The notes below the pieces were generated by a model, which worked only from the letters and a program-made list of their open reading frames with translations, was not told the DNA's origin and made no database searches. Source: Combretum micranthum (taxonomy: Eukaryota > Streptophyta > Magnoliopsida > Myrtales > Combretaceae). From it: 64,000 bases of DNA. Position numbers and translations under genes: made by a program. How positions within the stretch are numbered: the stretch's first letter is position 1; each line of letters starts with the position of its first letter. This document shows, piece by piece, positions 36,741 through 49,186 of the stretch. The DNA lies in contig JAMXBD010003345.1 in the NCBI GenBank assembly GCA_024138025.1, positions 61,292 to 125,291 on the forward strand, given 5' to 3'.

Positions 36741-37786
36741 TTACTTATCACATATCTTTTAAAATCATTTCATTAATTTCCTAACCCCACATATGTATAA
36801 ATAACCTAGGTTTTATCTTATAAGTTTATATATCTCTTGTTTGTAAATTTTTATCACAAATCCAACTTATATCCAACTCTTATTCATTATATACAAGTAT
36901 ATACAATAATCAAAACAAGAAAATAACTATACTTATCTTTTTAATAAGCACAAGAAATTTGATCTTCTTTACTACTACTACTCTTTAGTTGTTATAGCTT
37001 CTTCATGGTTAATTTACATCCTCTATCTTATTTTCTATCTTTAATTCCTACTATGATCTTGTTGAATTTGAGTTTTGGAATTAGGTTCTCAAGAAAAGAA
37101 AGAAAATGTAGGAAAGAAGAAGAGAAGGAGGGGAAAAAAGGGGAAGAAAAGAAGGAAAAGAAAAGGAAATAAGGCAAGTGGAAACTAGAAAGAAAAGGGA
37201 AAGGATAAGGATTAAAAAGTAATCAAAATATATTTATAGGTAAGGGTTTTGGCTTTAAACTTTTTAGTTAATTATTTATAATAAGAAATTAATAACTTGA
37301 ACTAGAAATCTAGTTTTGAAATTTAGTTTATTAAAATTGATATTCAATTTGGATTTAGAGTTAAGAATTGCTATTTTTAATAAATTAATGAATTAAAAAA
37401 CTATAGGGATTAAAGTAATAAAAAGTAAACTAAAGTTCAAAGATTTAGGAGTTTACTAAGTATGTTTTATGATTTAAGAAATTAAAATATTTAGAAATGG
37501 GTTCACTTTAAATTGGGAGAAACTGTAAAATTTAATTTGTTAGAATATATAGATAAAACGAAATGAAAAATTAAAGGGATATTTGAAATCTCAAATTGTA
37601 AATTAATCTATTTACTAGTTTGATTATGCCAAATTATCTAATTATATTCATAATTTACTTGTTTTTTTATTTAAACTATCTAGATTAAATTTTACACTAA
37701 GTTCAAATACTATTTTATAATTATCTACCTATTATACTATTTAATTAGGCCAATCTAATTTAGACATAAGGATTTAGGTTGCTTCA
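36741..37786 (-). mobile_element. Second copy of the promoter third of LTR5
   Basis: The order ATATATCTCTTGTTTGTAAA, a purine-rich tract (37090-37200), TATTTATAGGTAAGGGTTTT and a terminal TTTAGGTTGCTTCA repeats what is seen at 35940-36740. It may be the far side of an older LTR or a tandem duplication. No duplication of the flank TCTAA was confirmed. Confidence 0.5.
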
Positions 37787-38378
37787 TCTAATGTTTTTCT
37801 TTTTGCAAATCCACATTTAAAAGTTGTCACTGCAATAACTTTGTTTAAACACTATAAGGAATTTTCATGTGCCAACAAAGTTTGTGTAGGTGTAAGTATT
37901 TGATTGCATCAATCACTTAGATACTACATGAGTATCGCACTACACCTAGCCTAAAAGAAGTGGCACATAAATAGATGATTGGGATAGAAATGTATTAGAA
38001 GAAGGAGCATGCAATCTTAGACAACTCAAGTGTATGCACAATAGGTAAAGGAGTTGTGAAGAGTTAAAACTCAACAGACTCGATGAAATAAGGTTGAGTC
38101 TAAAATTCAGTAGCATAATAACATCTCTCCACAATTTTTTTTTTATCCAAATAAAGATGAATTAGGAGTATTTATAGAGTTTAGCCATTGATGTTGTTCA
38201 CCATATTACATAGACGATTGACGACTAACAATTGAGATGAGTTTTTTTTATAATGGATATGAAAATGGGCTTCCCTAAGGACCCAAGTCAATTAATGGTT
38301 GTTTGGTAATGCATGAGCCTTGTTAAGAATGGTTGTAATTGCGTAGGACAATTTCATCATCAAATCCCATTCTAAGCT
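37787..38378. other. Target region of LTR4, no recognised gene
   Basis: It contains no convincing gene. It continues after the LTR4 insertion at 49187. An open frame on the minus strand near 37946-38134 has no recognisable domain. Confidence 0.4.
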
Positions 38379-39164
38379 CACCATGGCATCCCCAGGTTTT
38401 ACCATAACATAAGTTTAAAATTTAAAAGAATTAAAATTTAAATATAATTTTATTTCCTAAAAAATAGTAAATGTTTTGGTAATGCATTAATTAATATTTT
38501 TTTGCTTATATAATATTTCGTTTTACATGTATTAAAAGGTGATGATTTTTCATAATTAAGCATCTGTTAAAAGTACCATAAATTTAATGCAAGATGGTCA
38601 CATTGGGTTTTAAAGCATGGACATGTTGTCCTTTCCCTTAAATGTAGCCTCTTTTATTAAATGCCGAAATGAAAACTCCCAGTAAACCATGCTCATTCTC
38701 TTTTATGCAAAAAAAAGCTAAATAGAGATTTGAAAGCTTACATCAACTAGACTTGTTATTTTTAGAACATAAACACGGTGTTTTTGAAAATCCACTTTTC
38801 TAAAATAATCTCTCTTTTACTCGCACAAAATCTATTCTTTCAAAATCTTTACATCTTAGCTTGAAAAACCCCTAAGATCATGTTTACTAGTTTTATCGCC
38901 TATGTTTTGGAAAGAAGAAGTGAAGTGATCTCCAAAAATACGACAGGTAACTTCATTTTGCCTTATTAAGTTATGAAAAATATCTTCATTCTAGCTTGTT
39001 TGTAAAAGTTACAGAAGTATCTTTGTTAAATATATCAGCGCATGTGCACGTTTCACCACTCACGAGTGAAACTTCACTTTTAGCAAATATCCTGCTTTAG
39101 AAAACGAATCGAGTTTGCTAGGGAATGTCGAATTTAATAAATAGAATGTGTTCATAAAACCAAA

Positions 39165-39252
39165 CGTTATGAATGAATTGAAATAATAACACAAACAATG
39201 GAAAAACAAATAACAATAAAATGAAGAAAACACAAGATTTTACATAGAAACT
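39165..39252 (-). repeat. Copia-2 3' LTR, distal part
   Basis: It matches the start of 46363-46920 (for example ACACAAACAATGGAAAAACA). The terminal base has mutated (CGTTATGAA against TGTTATGAA). It is cut by the LTR3 insertion and continues at 41818. Confidence 0.9.
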
Positions 39253-39750
39253 TGTAGACACCCCATTTTTATCCAATTAAGGCTTCAATTTATAGAAAAA
39301 AAAATTAATATTATATTAAGCCTGCAAATTACAAAAAAAGAGGAAAAAAAAGTCATTACAAATGTATAAAAAAAGAAAAAAATAATTTAAAAAAAAATAT
39401 TTTTGGGCTTGATATAATACTAATTTTTATTATAATTGTTTTTGGACCCAATTAAATAGCTTATATAAATGAGTTTATTTAATCGAGCCCACTATTGAAG
39501 CTTTAAATATAATTTATATGCAAATCAAAACAAGGCACAGACAACAGCTTATATGGATAAGTCATTGGCATGCATAAATGAGACCTGGGTTCGATTCCAT
39601 GAGCAGGCAAATTATCATTTTTTTCCTATTTTTTCCACATGCTCTCATTAGCTGGATGAGGTAAGTACACGTGTCAGTAAGCCGTCAGTTGACATAAGTG
39701 CACGTGTTAGCAAGTGGATAGGTGAGCGGTAGGTGAACGGATTGAGCATC

Positions 39751-39758
39751 TATAAATA
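39751..39758 (+). promoter_or_regulatory. TATA box, LTR3 promoter unit 1
   Basis: TATAAATACTCGG after GAGCATC. The second unit has the same element 331 bases further on. Confidence 0.7.
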
Positions 39759-40081
39759 CTCGGTACGTAACAAGAATAAAGACATAGAAGAAATACACAA
39801 AAACAAAGAGAAAAAAAAAAAGAACAAGAAAAAGAAGTCCACATAAATCACAAATATAGAAAATACACAAAAAGCTCAAATCAAAGTGATTTTAGAATTA
39901 AGGTTTTGAAATAAAAAATTTGATTTCGAAGTTCCTAGGGGGCAGAATACTTGTTTTAGCTTGGTCGAGTCTGAACATTCGTTTAACTTCTTTTTTTTTT
40001 TTTTTAAATCAAGCTGCCAGTTGAGATAAGCACACGTGTCAGCGAGTAGGTAGGTGAGCGGTAGGTGAACGGTTGAGCATC

Positions 40082-40089
40082 TATAAATA
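40082..40089 (+). promoter_or_regulatory. TATA box, LTR3 promoter unit 2
   Basis: TATAAATACTCGG in the duplicated unit, with the same flanks (GAGCATC before, GTAACAAGAATAAAGA after). Confidence 0.7.
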
Positions 40090-41817
40090 CTCGGCATGTA
40101 ACAAGAATAAAGATACAGAAGAAACACACAAAAACAAAGAGAAAAAAAAAGAATAGAAAAAGAAGTCCATATAAATCACAAATATAGAAAATACACAAAA
40201 ACTCAAATCAAAGTGATTTTAGAATTAAGGTTTTGAAATAAAAAATTTGATTTTGAAGTTCCTAGGGTGCAGAATGCTTGTTTTAGCTTGGTCGAGTCTA
40301 AACATTCGTTTAACCTTTTTTTTTTAAATCATCAATTCTGGTCCGATGTCCTGTTCTAGATTCAAAGTCCAGCCATTCCTTTACGTCTTCATCCATGCGC
40401 GCTCCAGGCATTCAAATAAGTATGTCTCCCTTCCCCTTTCTTTTTTTAATATAATAATAGGATAATAGTAATAACTGATAAGCAATAATAATCATATAAT
40501 CATAATACATATTTAAAAAAAATGAGCTAGTAGAAATAGAAAATATGGTATAATAATATAATATCATAGGTACGTGTAGTGTAATAGGTTTTAATAATGA
40601 TAGCATGATTAGTATTTATATGTATGCGTAGTAATTAAGGATAAAATAATAATAATTCTATATGCCCGTTGATTTGCCTTTTGGCAATTTTTAGCCATGG
40701 TAATAAATATGTATGATTGTATGTTTATGAGTTTTTTTTAGATATATATATATATATATATATATTAAATAACTTATTAATATTGATGTACAATGTGTTC
40801 TCATTCGATTAAAACTAGCAATAAATATATGATACCTCTTTGTGCCATGATCTTTTTGAAAAACCTTGTAAATACTTGATTACGGGTGTGTGTATGTACA
40901 TTCATAATAGCATAAATTGAAACTTGTTATGTGAGCTTGTCTAGTTAGAATTAAAATAATTAGAACACTTTGTATTGATAAAAACCATAATCTTGATATA
41001 TAGATCGAACTAGCATGCATGAATCATTACTAAAAAATCCTTTGTCACTTAGAGAAAAATTAATTTTTCATGAAGTTGCAAAAACCTAACTTGATAGATT
41101 TAGGGTTCATAATAAAAAGTCAATTTTAATAAAATTATCAAAATTTAATGAATTTAAAGCGATAAGATTTTAAATTTTCTAAAAATAATCAACCAACTAA
41201 ATTTTTCTAAAAGAACAACATAACGTCTGATCCCGATTAGCGGGTACGTAGGTACTCTCGGAGTGACATTAAAAAATGAAAAACCTTTTTTTATTATTCA
41301 TTTTAAATTAATTCATTGTTCATATTGTAAGCTTTGATAATAAATTATAGATATCAATATTATTTGTACTTATTTGTAAATATTAATGTAAATAATGATT
41401 TTTTGATTCCTTAAAATTACAGTAATAACTCATAGATATTACAATTTGTAAATATATATTTTTTTACATTAGTAAATTTTCGAGCATTAAAAGGATAAAC
41501 TTTAAATTTTAAATTTCAAGTTGTAATCACATGGTTTTAATAGGTTAGCCCCCAAATCCAAAATTTCTGGTTATAAAGTTTGGTTTGTAAATCAAATTTT
41601 TCACAGACTAGTAGTTAAGTTAGGATTAACCAACCTATTAATCCTAACTTAAAAATTTTTCCCGATCCAAATCGGGTAGCGACTCAAAATTGTTTTGAAA
41701 ATTTAAATTTCTTTTAATTCTTAGTCGAACGTTCGTATTAAATGGGTTTTGGTTTAATACGGATTGGATTAAAAGAAATTAAACCAGGAAATTGAAAAAT
41801 CCAGGCTCGACAAAACT

Positions 41818-42321
41818 CTTGCGAGAAAAACCATAGGCAGAGGAGAGAGTGAAATCCATGAATGTTGAAGAAGAAGTATAAGAGAATATGAGTATAAGTG
41901 ATCCTTTTTGACGGAAAACTCTTATAAACCCTTAAAAACAACAAAGCAACAAATATATTTCGCGTGGAGGCTGACTCAAAGTTCAAAATCTGAAAAGTTA
42001 GGATTTTGGCTGGCGGGTTATGAGTCTAACACCGATGGAATAGCCAATGAAGGTTGGCGCATAGAGGCGGTGTTCGAAGATCACAGAATGCAAATATTTA
42101 ACGTTGACTTAAACATTAGCGAAGCCACAGGTTGTATGCCAGTAGTGTTGCCATGTAGGCCGGTGGCATTGAGCCGACCTACCCAAAAACTTTTATCTCG
42201 AAAATTAATTCAAATTGTTGCAAGATTCCAACACGACTCCAAGGTCAGTGGCATAAATTCTAGTGCTACCAGCATACAGCTCAAAATAAACTTTGAAGAA
42301 TTTTGGTCACTTACATCAACA
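41818..42321 (-). repeat. Copia-2 3' LTR, main part
   Basis: It is co-linear with the 5' LTR at 46363-46920 and ends TCACTTACATCAACA like it. It contains a 39-base stretch (42141-42179), absent from the 5' LTR, that includes the GCCGGTGGCATTGAGCCG motif at 42159-42176. Confidence 0.9.
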
Positions 42322-42335
42322 ATCTCCACCTTGAC
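42322..42335 (-). other. Copia-2 polypurine tract
   Basis: On the minus strand AAGGTGGAGAT directly precedes the 3' LTR start TGTTGATGTAAG, the usual plant copia arrangement for priming plus-strand DNA synthesis. Confidence 0.85.
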
Positions 42336-42459
42336 AAAAATTCAAAAACAAAATCCTTCTTCGACACATACAACAACAAATCTTCTCCTCCTCTTCCACA
42401 AACCCCAAAGGGGATAAATCAGGAATCAATACCAACCAAGTCTAGAAGATGCCTAAACT

Positions 42460-45400
42460 TGGCTATAGGAAGTATTTAGTCATCATATCAGCTGGGTTAT
42501 CTAAAATACTAACCTTGTTTCCAATAATGTCACCATCAGTAATAACATTATGAACGAAATGATACCTGACATCAATGTGTTTCGTCCTCTCATGATACAA
42601 TTGATCCTTAGTAAAATAAATTGCACTTTAACTGTCATAAAAAACTGTTGCAGTCTTCAAATTATTACTGATTTTGCCAAATAACCCCTTTAACCAAATA
42701 ACTTCCTTAAAAGCTTTTGTAATGACCATATATTTTGCTTCAGTTGTGGATAGTGCAACTGTAGCTTGCAAAGTGGTTTTCCAATTGACAAAGATTAGTA
42801 GTGAAAATATAACTTACGAGAGATCTTCTCTTATCCAAATCTCCAGCAAAATTAGAATCCACAAAACCCAGAATTCTATCTTTAGTTCTACCAAAATGTA
42901 GACAAAGATTAGTAATACCTCTTAAGTATCTAAAAATCTACTAATTGCTCATAATGTTCTTTACCAGGATTTGCCATGTACTTGCTGACAACACTCATAG
43001 CATATGACAAATCTAGAGTGTACAGACCATTTCATACATAAGAGGTCCTATAGCACCAGAATATGGAACTCTTGACATATATTCAACTTCATCATCTAAC
43101 TGTGAAGACTGAGCAGGTGAAAGTTTGAAATGTGCTACTAAAGGTATACTAATAGGCTTAACATTCTTCACATTACACCTGTAAAGAATCTTCTCAAAGT
43201 ACGCCTTCTGACTAAGATGCAATGTACCTGCTCTTCTATCCCTTAGATTTTCCATTCCAAGTATATTCTTTACTGCTCCTAAGTCTTTCATTTCAAACTC
43301 TTTGCTTAACTGTAATTTAACTCTTTTAATCTCTCCTATCCTTGGCTACAACTAACATGTCATCAAATACAAGAGTAGATAAACATAAGACCTATCTTTA
43401 CATTTCTTGAAATACACACACTATCAAAATTACTTCTCCTGAAATCATGAGAAGTATTTAATGAGTTAAACCTCTTATACCACTACCTAGGTGATTGCTT
43501 CAAGCCATAAAGTGTTTTTTTCAACATGCAAACATGATCCTCCTTTCTTGAGATCACAAAACCCTATGATGTTGCATGCATATATCTTCATCAAGCTCTC
43601 CATACAAGAAAGCAGTCTTCACATCCAATTGTTCCAACTCAAGTTCTTGCAAAGCTATAATACCAAGTAGTGCTCTAATAGAGCTGTTTTACAATAAGAG
43701 AAAACACATCAGCGAAATCAATACCTGGTATTTGACTATAGCCTTTTGCAACAAGTCTTACCTTATATTTAGGTTCTTCAATACCTGGTGTTCCTTCTTT
43801 TCTCTTGAATACTCATTTACAATGAACAATCTTCTTCCCCTTAGGAAGCTTTACTAAATCCCAAGTGTGGTTCTTATAAAGAGATTCCATCTCCATCAAT
43901 ATTGCAATCACCCACTTACAAGAATCATCAGAATTCATAGCTTTTGAGTAAATAGATGTCTATTGATTTGAATCAATATCCTCTACCACATTAAGTGCAT
44001 ATGCAATAAGATTTTCCTCTATGTATCTCTAAGGTGGCCTAACTTCTCTCTTAAGTTAGTCTCTAGTAATAGAATAATACTACTGTGATGATGTAGAGAC
44101 ATAACTACTATCTGTCTGTGATTTAGGTTGAGAAGTATCCTCTGATGTAAACCCATAATCAATTTGTAACTCTACCTACATGCTAGATTTCTACTGTACT
44201 TCATTAGTTGAAGTTGTAGAAGATAAGTCAGATAACATAGATGCTTCATCAAAGATCACATCCCTGCTGACAATGACTTTCTTCAAATCTGGATACCACA
44301 ATTTATATCCCTTGACACCAAGTTTAAAACCAAGAAATATGCACTTCAAAGATCTTGAATCAAGCTTCCAATTATCTATATGAGCATATGCAAGACAGCA
44401 AAAAACTTTCAACTCTAAATAATTAACAGGAGTACCAACCATACCTCTAGTGGAGTCTTCTTCTCAATAGCTGTAGATGGAGACCTATTGATCAAATAAC
44501 ATGCTATAGAAGCTGTTTTAACCTAAAATGATTTCTGTAATTTGAAATTAGATAGCATACACCTGACTTTCTGCATAATGGTTTGTTTATCCGTTTCTAC
44601 CTCGTTTTGTTGAAGTACCAAGAACTGTGAGATGTCTCATAATGCCCTCTGATTTACACAGAACACTGAAATCATTAGAATAGAATTCAAGACCCTTATT
44701 GATGTGAAGAATTTTACCTACTTCCTAGTTTGTTTCTCAATCATTGTCTTCTACTCCTTGAATGTGGGTAGAACATCATTCTTCTGCTTCAAAAAAAAAA
44801 AAAAAAAACCCATACTCTTCTAGAGAGGTCATCTATGGTAGTCAACATATAAACAACACCTCCACTTAAAGGCACTCTAGATAGCCCCCAAAGATCAGAA
44901 TGGATATACTCCAAAATACCCTTTGTACTATGAGTACCTATAGAACATCTGACTCTTTTTTGATTCCCGAAAACACAATGTTCACAGAACTTCAACTTAC
45001 TGATGCCTTACCCATCTAGAAGTCCTTTTCTACTCAATTCAGCCATACTAGCTTCACTCATATGCCTTAGATGCATATGCCATAATCTAGTAGCATCTTC
45101 ATTTGATAGAGAAGCAGAGTGACGGCTGCATCACATGGAATCACAGAACCCTACAAAACATATAAATTAGCAGTCTTTTTTAGTCCCTTCATCACCACAA
45201 GTGATCCTTTTGATATTCAAAACTTCACCTTCAGTTGTGTATTTATACCCTTTAGTATCAAGAGCACTAAGAGAAATCAAATTTCTCTTCAAGTTAGGAA
45301 CATGTCTCACATCTCCAAGTGTCCTAACAACACCAACAAACATCTTAATCTTAATAGTGCCTATTCTGCAAACCTGTAAGAAGTATTGTTTTCTAAAATG

Positions 45401-46318
45401 ACAACACCATTGGAAACCAATCCCTATTGGAAGATATAAGAAAAATACAGCTAGAATCCAAAATCTACTCCCCACTAGTCTAAGGATCATCAATAGAAGC
45501 AATAAGAAGATCACCAGAATTGTGGTCTTCAGTAACGTCACCTTCAATAGAATTTTTTGTTGTTTCCCCTTCTGATTCTCAGCAGCTCTCTTATTCTTAT
45601 TCTATAACTTATAGCACTCTAATTTAATGTGTCCTTTTTTCTTATAATCCTGCAACTTTATCTCTATTTGAAGACTTTGTCCTTCCCTTTGAATTACCAG
45701 AATCGCGCTCTTGACTCCTACCACGAGAGACAAGACCCTTGGTTTAGGCTTGGATCCAATTACTAAGTGTTTCATCTTGTCAAAAGATGCCAAAGCATCA
45801 TATACCTCTTTCATGGTAAGAGAATCATGACTATACAAGATTGTGTCTCTAAAATTTGAATATGGGAGGTAGTGAAGACAACAAAATTATAGCCAAATCC
45901 TTCTTGTCATACTTATCCTCTAAAGTTTCTAAATTGGAAAATTTTCTTAAAAACAGTCAAGTGATCTTCTAACGACCCACCTTCAATCAACTTATGTGAG
46001 TATAATCGCTACTTTAGATGTAATTTACTAGTTAAACTCTTCATCATACACACCTATGTCTAATTTTAACCATACCAAACAAATTATTCTCCTTCAACAC
46101 ATCCTGCAAAATCTGATTAGATAAATGAAAATGAATCTATGAGAAGGCTTTACAATCCTTACATAATTTTTCTTTGGTGACCAAGATGCAGGCATCTTGT
46201 CAAACCCTAACAACTCATCATCTAATTCCATCTATGCTAATATACTTGCATCTCAAACTGCCATAGAGAAAATCTTGGTCCGATCTAATAGAGGAGTGTC
46301 ATACTTAACAGTTACCAT
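42460..46318 (-). pseudogene. Copia-2 gag-pol polyprotein remnant
   Basis: The start codon is at 46318 (MVTVKYDTPLL). A gag motif GGSLEDHLTVF lies near 45970 and a zinc-knuckle remnant KKKGHIKLECYKL ends at 45602, with its first cysteines lost. A protease-region stretch DVRHVPNLKRNLISLSALD lies near 45290. The integrase zinc-binding and core start (FCEHCVFGNQKRV ... HSDLWG) is near 44900 and its C-terminal part (KCIFLGFKLGVKGYKLW) near 44320. In the reverse transcriptase the usual YVDD reads VFDD near 43360, followed by MKDLGAVKNILGM at 43291. RNase H reaches about 42460. Many stops and frameshifts mean no functional product. The order integrase before reverse transcriptase defines Ty1/copia. 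Confidence 0.93.
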
Positions 46319-46347
46319 TGTAGAAGAAAAGAAACACCTAAACCTTT

Positions 46348-46360
46348 GGCTCTGATACCA
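46348..46360 (-). other. Copia-2 primer binding site (initiator Met tRNA)
   Basis: On the minus strand TGGTATCAGAGCC lies two bases inside the 5' LTR. This is the common plant copia sequence complementary to the 3' end of initiator methionine tRNA, which primes minus-strand DNA synthesis. Confidence 0.92.
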
Positions 46361-46362
46361 CT

Positions 46363-46920
46363 TGTTATGAACAGATTAAATAAATAACACAAACAATGGA
46401 AAAACAAATAACAAGAAAATAAAGAACACACAAGATTTTATGCGGAAACCTTTGCAGGAAAAACCACAGGCAGACAAGAGAATGCGATCCACTAGTGATG
46501 AAGAAGGAATATAAGGGAATATGAGTACAAGTGATCCGTTTTGATCTAAAACTCTCATAAACCCTAAGAAGCAACAAAGCAACAAATATATTTCGTGTAG
46601 AGGCCGACTCAAAGGTTGGAAATCTGAAAAGTCAGGATTTTTATTAGTCGGCAGCTTATGAGTCCAATGCTAGTGATAGCCATGAAGGCTGACGACGTAG
46701 AGGTGGTGTTCGAAGATTATAGAACGTAAATCTTTAACGTTAACTTGAACATTGCAAAGCCATAGGTTGTACGCCTACCCAAAAACTCAGCTTTCGTAAA
46801 TTAATTTGACTTATTGCAACATTTTAATGCTGGCTTCAAGGCTGGTGGCATAGATTTTAAAGTTGCCAGCGTATAGCTTAAAACGAGCGGCTTTGAAGAT
46901 TTTGGTCACTTACATCAACA
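46363..46920 (-). repeat. Copia-2 5' LTR (558 bp)
   Basis: On the minus strand it runs TGTTGATGTAAGTGACC ... TCATAACA, next to the primer binding site and the CCAAA duplication. It lacks the 39-base GC-rich cassette found in the 3' LTR. Confidence 0.92.
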
Positions 46921-47903
46921 CCAAATATGGGCCTTGTTTTCTAAAAAGTACCAAAACATGTTTTCTAAGCTTGTTAAGGCCTGCAGTTTTGATGAATCTA
47001 TTATGTGTATTTAAATAAATGTTTTATAAATTTATATGAACAAAGGATAATAAAACATATAATAAAGCTGAATAGATCAACCCTTTAAGTTCTTATGATG
47101 TTCTAGAGATGCATTCTCAACGTTAAGTCTCGAGATAGATCGATCTATTGTTTGTTGTTGTTGAGTTAACATGTTTTGATGCACGTTTTGATGATAAGAC
47201 ATGATCTAGAAGAGTCTGTAAGGAGATGGGGTTGTTTTAGAGTTAGCCTGTATGTTGTTGATGCTGATGTCGAAGCTTAAGTTTTGCCTGAGATGTTGCT
47301 CTGTTATTGTTGATCATCGCGACCACGTTTTCCTTCAAGGTGAATCAAAGGAAGACTTAGTGTAAGTGCCGAGGTATAAAGTTTTTATGAACAATATCTA
47401 TCGTGGCTTAAAGTCGAGCATTCGACTTACCCTCGATAGATACTGATAAGTTGTCACGCCTGAAAATTTTTAAGTGTTGGATATACAGTGACCGTCGTGG
47501 TCTACGATTGAGCCCTTGATGTACCCTACAATAGTCACTAAGGTTGGTTGAGACCAAATTTAAAACAAAGCGTTTTAGGCGCAAATTTGGTTGAAGCTTA
47601 AGGCCAAGCCCTCGACGCAAACTATGAAAGTTTTTAATAGTGCTCGACCCTCATTTTGTTAAGATGCGACATGTCTTCTTGCACCTCTGTACCCCATGAC
47701 CCTTTCCTAAGTGACCCTCAACCCTCTGTTGCTTTGGAGCGAGCCTAGTTTTAGGTAGTGAGATAACCCTCGACCTAACCTTAATGGTACATGATGGATT
47801 AGGGCATAAGTTAAAAAGTTTATAATGAGAACTTGAATCGCTTAAAAATAAGAACTCTATCTTCTCTCTTATGTGTTAGTGATATATACTTGTTGTTCTA
47901 TAG

Positions 47904-47953
47904 GAGATTTCAATCAAGACCTCGAGTTTCCAAAAGACTACTATGATCTTTAA
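47904..47953 (+). other. Short acidic frame after a splice-acceptor-like site, LTR4
   Basis: TTGTTCTATAG precedes two bases and DFNQDLEFPKDYYDL, then TAA. Its 14-residue core has the same phase, length and P-x-(D/N)-aromatic-Y-D ending as the LTR1 frames at 2595 and 25932. A strong donor-like GCAAG/GTGAGTG follows. Confidence 0.4.
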
Positions 47954-49186
47954 GCAGGATGCAAGGTGAGTGACCTGAATTCTTATCACGATGATGTGCT
48001 TGTAATATAGTTGCACCTATTTACATGTGAACATAACTGATTTCATATGGGGATGGGAGAAATGCTTGTTGTATGGTAGTTGTTGGTGTGATAAGCTTTA
48101 ATAATAGAAGCAATAACAATTTTCCTGATGATGATGTGTAAGTAATTATTGTTGATTGTCGGAATACTAAGGGATGGCTAATAACTTGATCTAAGACTTG
48201 TTGATCCTTAATCTAAAATTGACATGCATTGCATGACAGCACGCTATATTAGCATAGTACCCATTTCACATGTAGCATCTCGATTATGTGGTAGTCTAAG
48301 CTTTGTTAGCGGATCTGTTTTTACAATTGGATATCATAGGGTTGCTTGTATCTTAGGAACTAAAAAGGAATTGAAGGACATTGCTTGTGTGGGTATTGGG
48401 GCCGAGGATGCTAATACTTAGGAGGATTATGATGGTTCTAAGGGAAGTGGTGGTTAAGACTGATATATATATATATATATATAACAAATGAATTTCAAAA
48501 GAAATTCTCCCTCAGATTTTACTAAGGAGAAGTTTGAGATTATGTTCAATATGCATATATAAATAACTATGAGTTGTAAAAGTTCTCCCTTCCTTAGTTC
48601 TCAGTTTCTTCTGGGCATTGACTACTTAAGATTAGTCCTTTAGGCCCCCAAGGGAGGCTGTAAATCCCTATGGATGTGGATTTTAGTCATCCACACTGTG
48701 CATTTCATATGGTTGAGTTTGGAATTATATATGATTGTAATTAAAACTTGTTTGACATTTGCTTGAAGTGTGGTTTGAATTAGGTTATCTCATTGAGCCA
48801 TGATTTTCACACTCCTTCAGATTTTATATGCTTTCAAGATCTCTAGAGTGGATCCAAGCTTGTGGTGAGCGGATGTAGTAGATCTCAGTGGGAAAATCTA
48901 GGGTTCGAGTGATAATGATGATAGTTTCCTTGTATAGGACCTTATGTTGTTTCCTTTAAGTTTGTAAAGCTTTATTAAGAGTCTATCATAAGTGTACGGA
49001 TGACGTTTTGCTATAAAAAACTTATATGTATTGCAAAATTTCTTATCTTGACAACATTGCCATACTATTTTTAAATTGTCCACTCCATGGAGCATCTTCA
49101 TATTATGTGATGCTATTGGAAATTTTCTGAAAGGCCTTGATAGGCATCATTACTACAAGGGTGCCCTACGTGAGTGTGACACACCA

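Larger units (their letters stand above)
39681..40327 (+). repeat. Tandem duplication of the LTR3 promoter, period about 331 bases
   Basis: Unit 1 (39681-40012) and unit 2 (40013-40327) both carry AGTTGA-ATAAG, CACGTGT, GGTGAGCGGTAGGTGAACGG, a TATA box, an A-rich leader with AATCACAAATATAG, GTTCCTAGGG and CTTGGTCGAGTCT, then a T run. They are nearly identical apart from small indels, so the duplication looks recent compared with the decay of copia-2. Confidence 0.92.
39253..41812 (+). mobile_element. LTR3, a 2.6-kb solo LTR inside the copia-2 3' LTR
   Basis: It starts TGTAGACACCCCATTTTT and ends AGGCTCGACA, flanked by the exact duplication AAACT (39248-39252 and 41813-41817). A TGTAGACACCCC-type start is known to me from plant Tat/Ogre-type Ty3/gypsy LTRs, so that lineage is likely but not proven. 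The promoter region is tandemly duplicated (39681-40327). A block near 41227-41270 contains CCCGATTAGCGGGTACG. No internal coding region. Confidence 0.88.
39165..46920 (-). mobile_element. Complete but decayed Ty1/copia retrotransposon (copia-2)
   Basis: The whole element is flanked by CCAAA (39160-39164 and 46921-46925). Without the LTR3 insert it is about 5.2 kb, a normal copia length. Minus-strand order: 5' LTR (46363-46920), initiator-methionine tRNA primer binding site, gag, protease, integrase, reverse transcriptase, RNase H, polypurine tract, 3' LTR. The two LTRs differ at very roughly one base in five by eye and one carries a 39-base indel, so the insertion is old. It sits inside LTR4, which is therefore older still. 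Confidence 0.93.
38384..49181 (+). mobile_element. LTR4, an LTR1-like solo LTR carrying a full copia element
   Basis: It starts TGGCATCCCCAGGTTTT and ends GTGAGTGTGACA, flanked by the exact duplication CACCA (38379-38383 and 49182-49186). Without the nested copia-2 it is about 3.0 kb. Its start and end are reminiscent of LTR1 (TG...CCCC...TTTT and GTGACA). It has a donor-like ACAG/GTAAC at 38947, an acceptor-like TATAG before an acidic frame at 47904, and a GTGAGT donor-like word after it. No gag or pol of its own. Confidence 0.85.

Noticed and set aside
41908..42417. Open frame of 169 codons on the plus strand
   Set aside because: It runs antisense through the copia-2 3' LTR and past its polypurine tract. 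It is composed of LTR sequence and has no domain.
43576..43857. Plus-strand frames between 43500 and 45400
   Set aside because: They are shadows of the minus-strand copia-2 polyprotein remnant.
48898..49101. 67-codon minus-strand frame near the end of LTR4
   Set aside because: It lies inside the solo LTR, antisense to it, and does not resemble any retrotransposon or host protein that I recognise.
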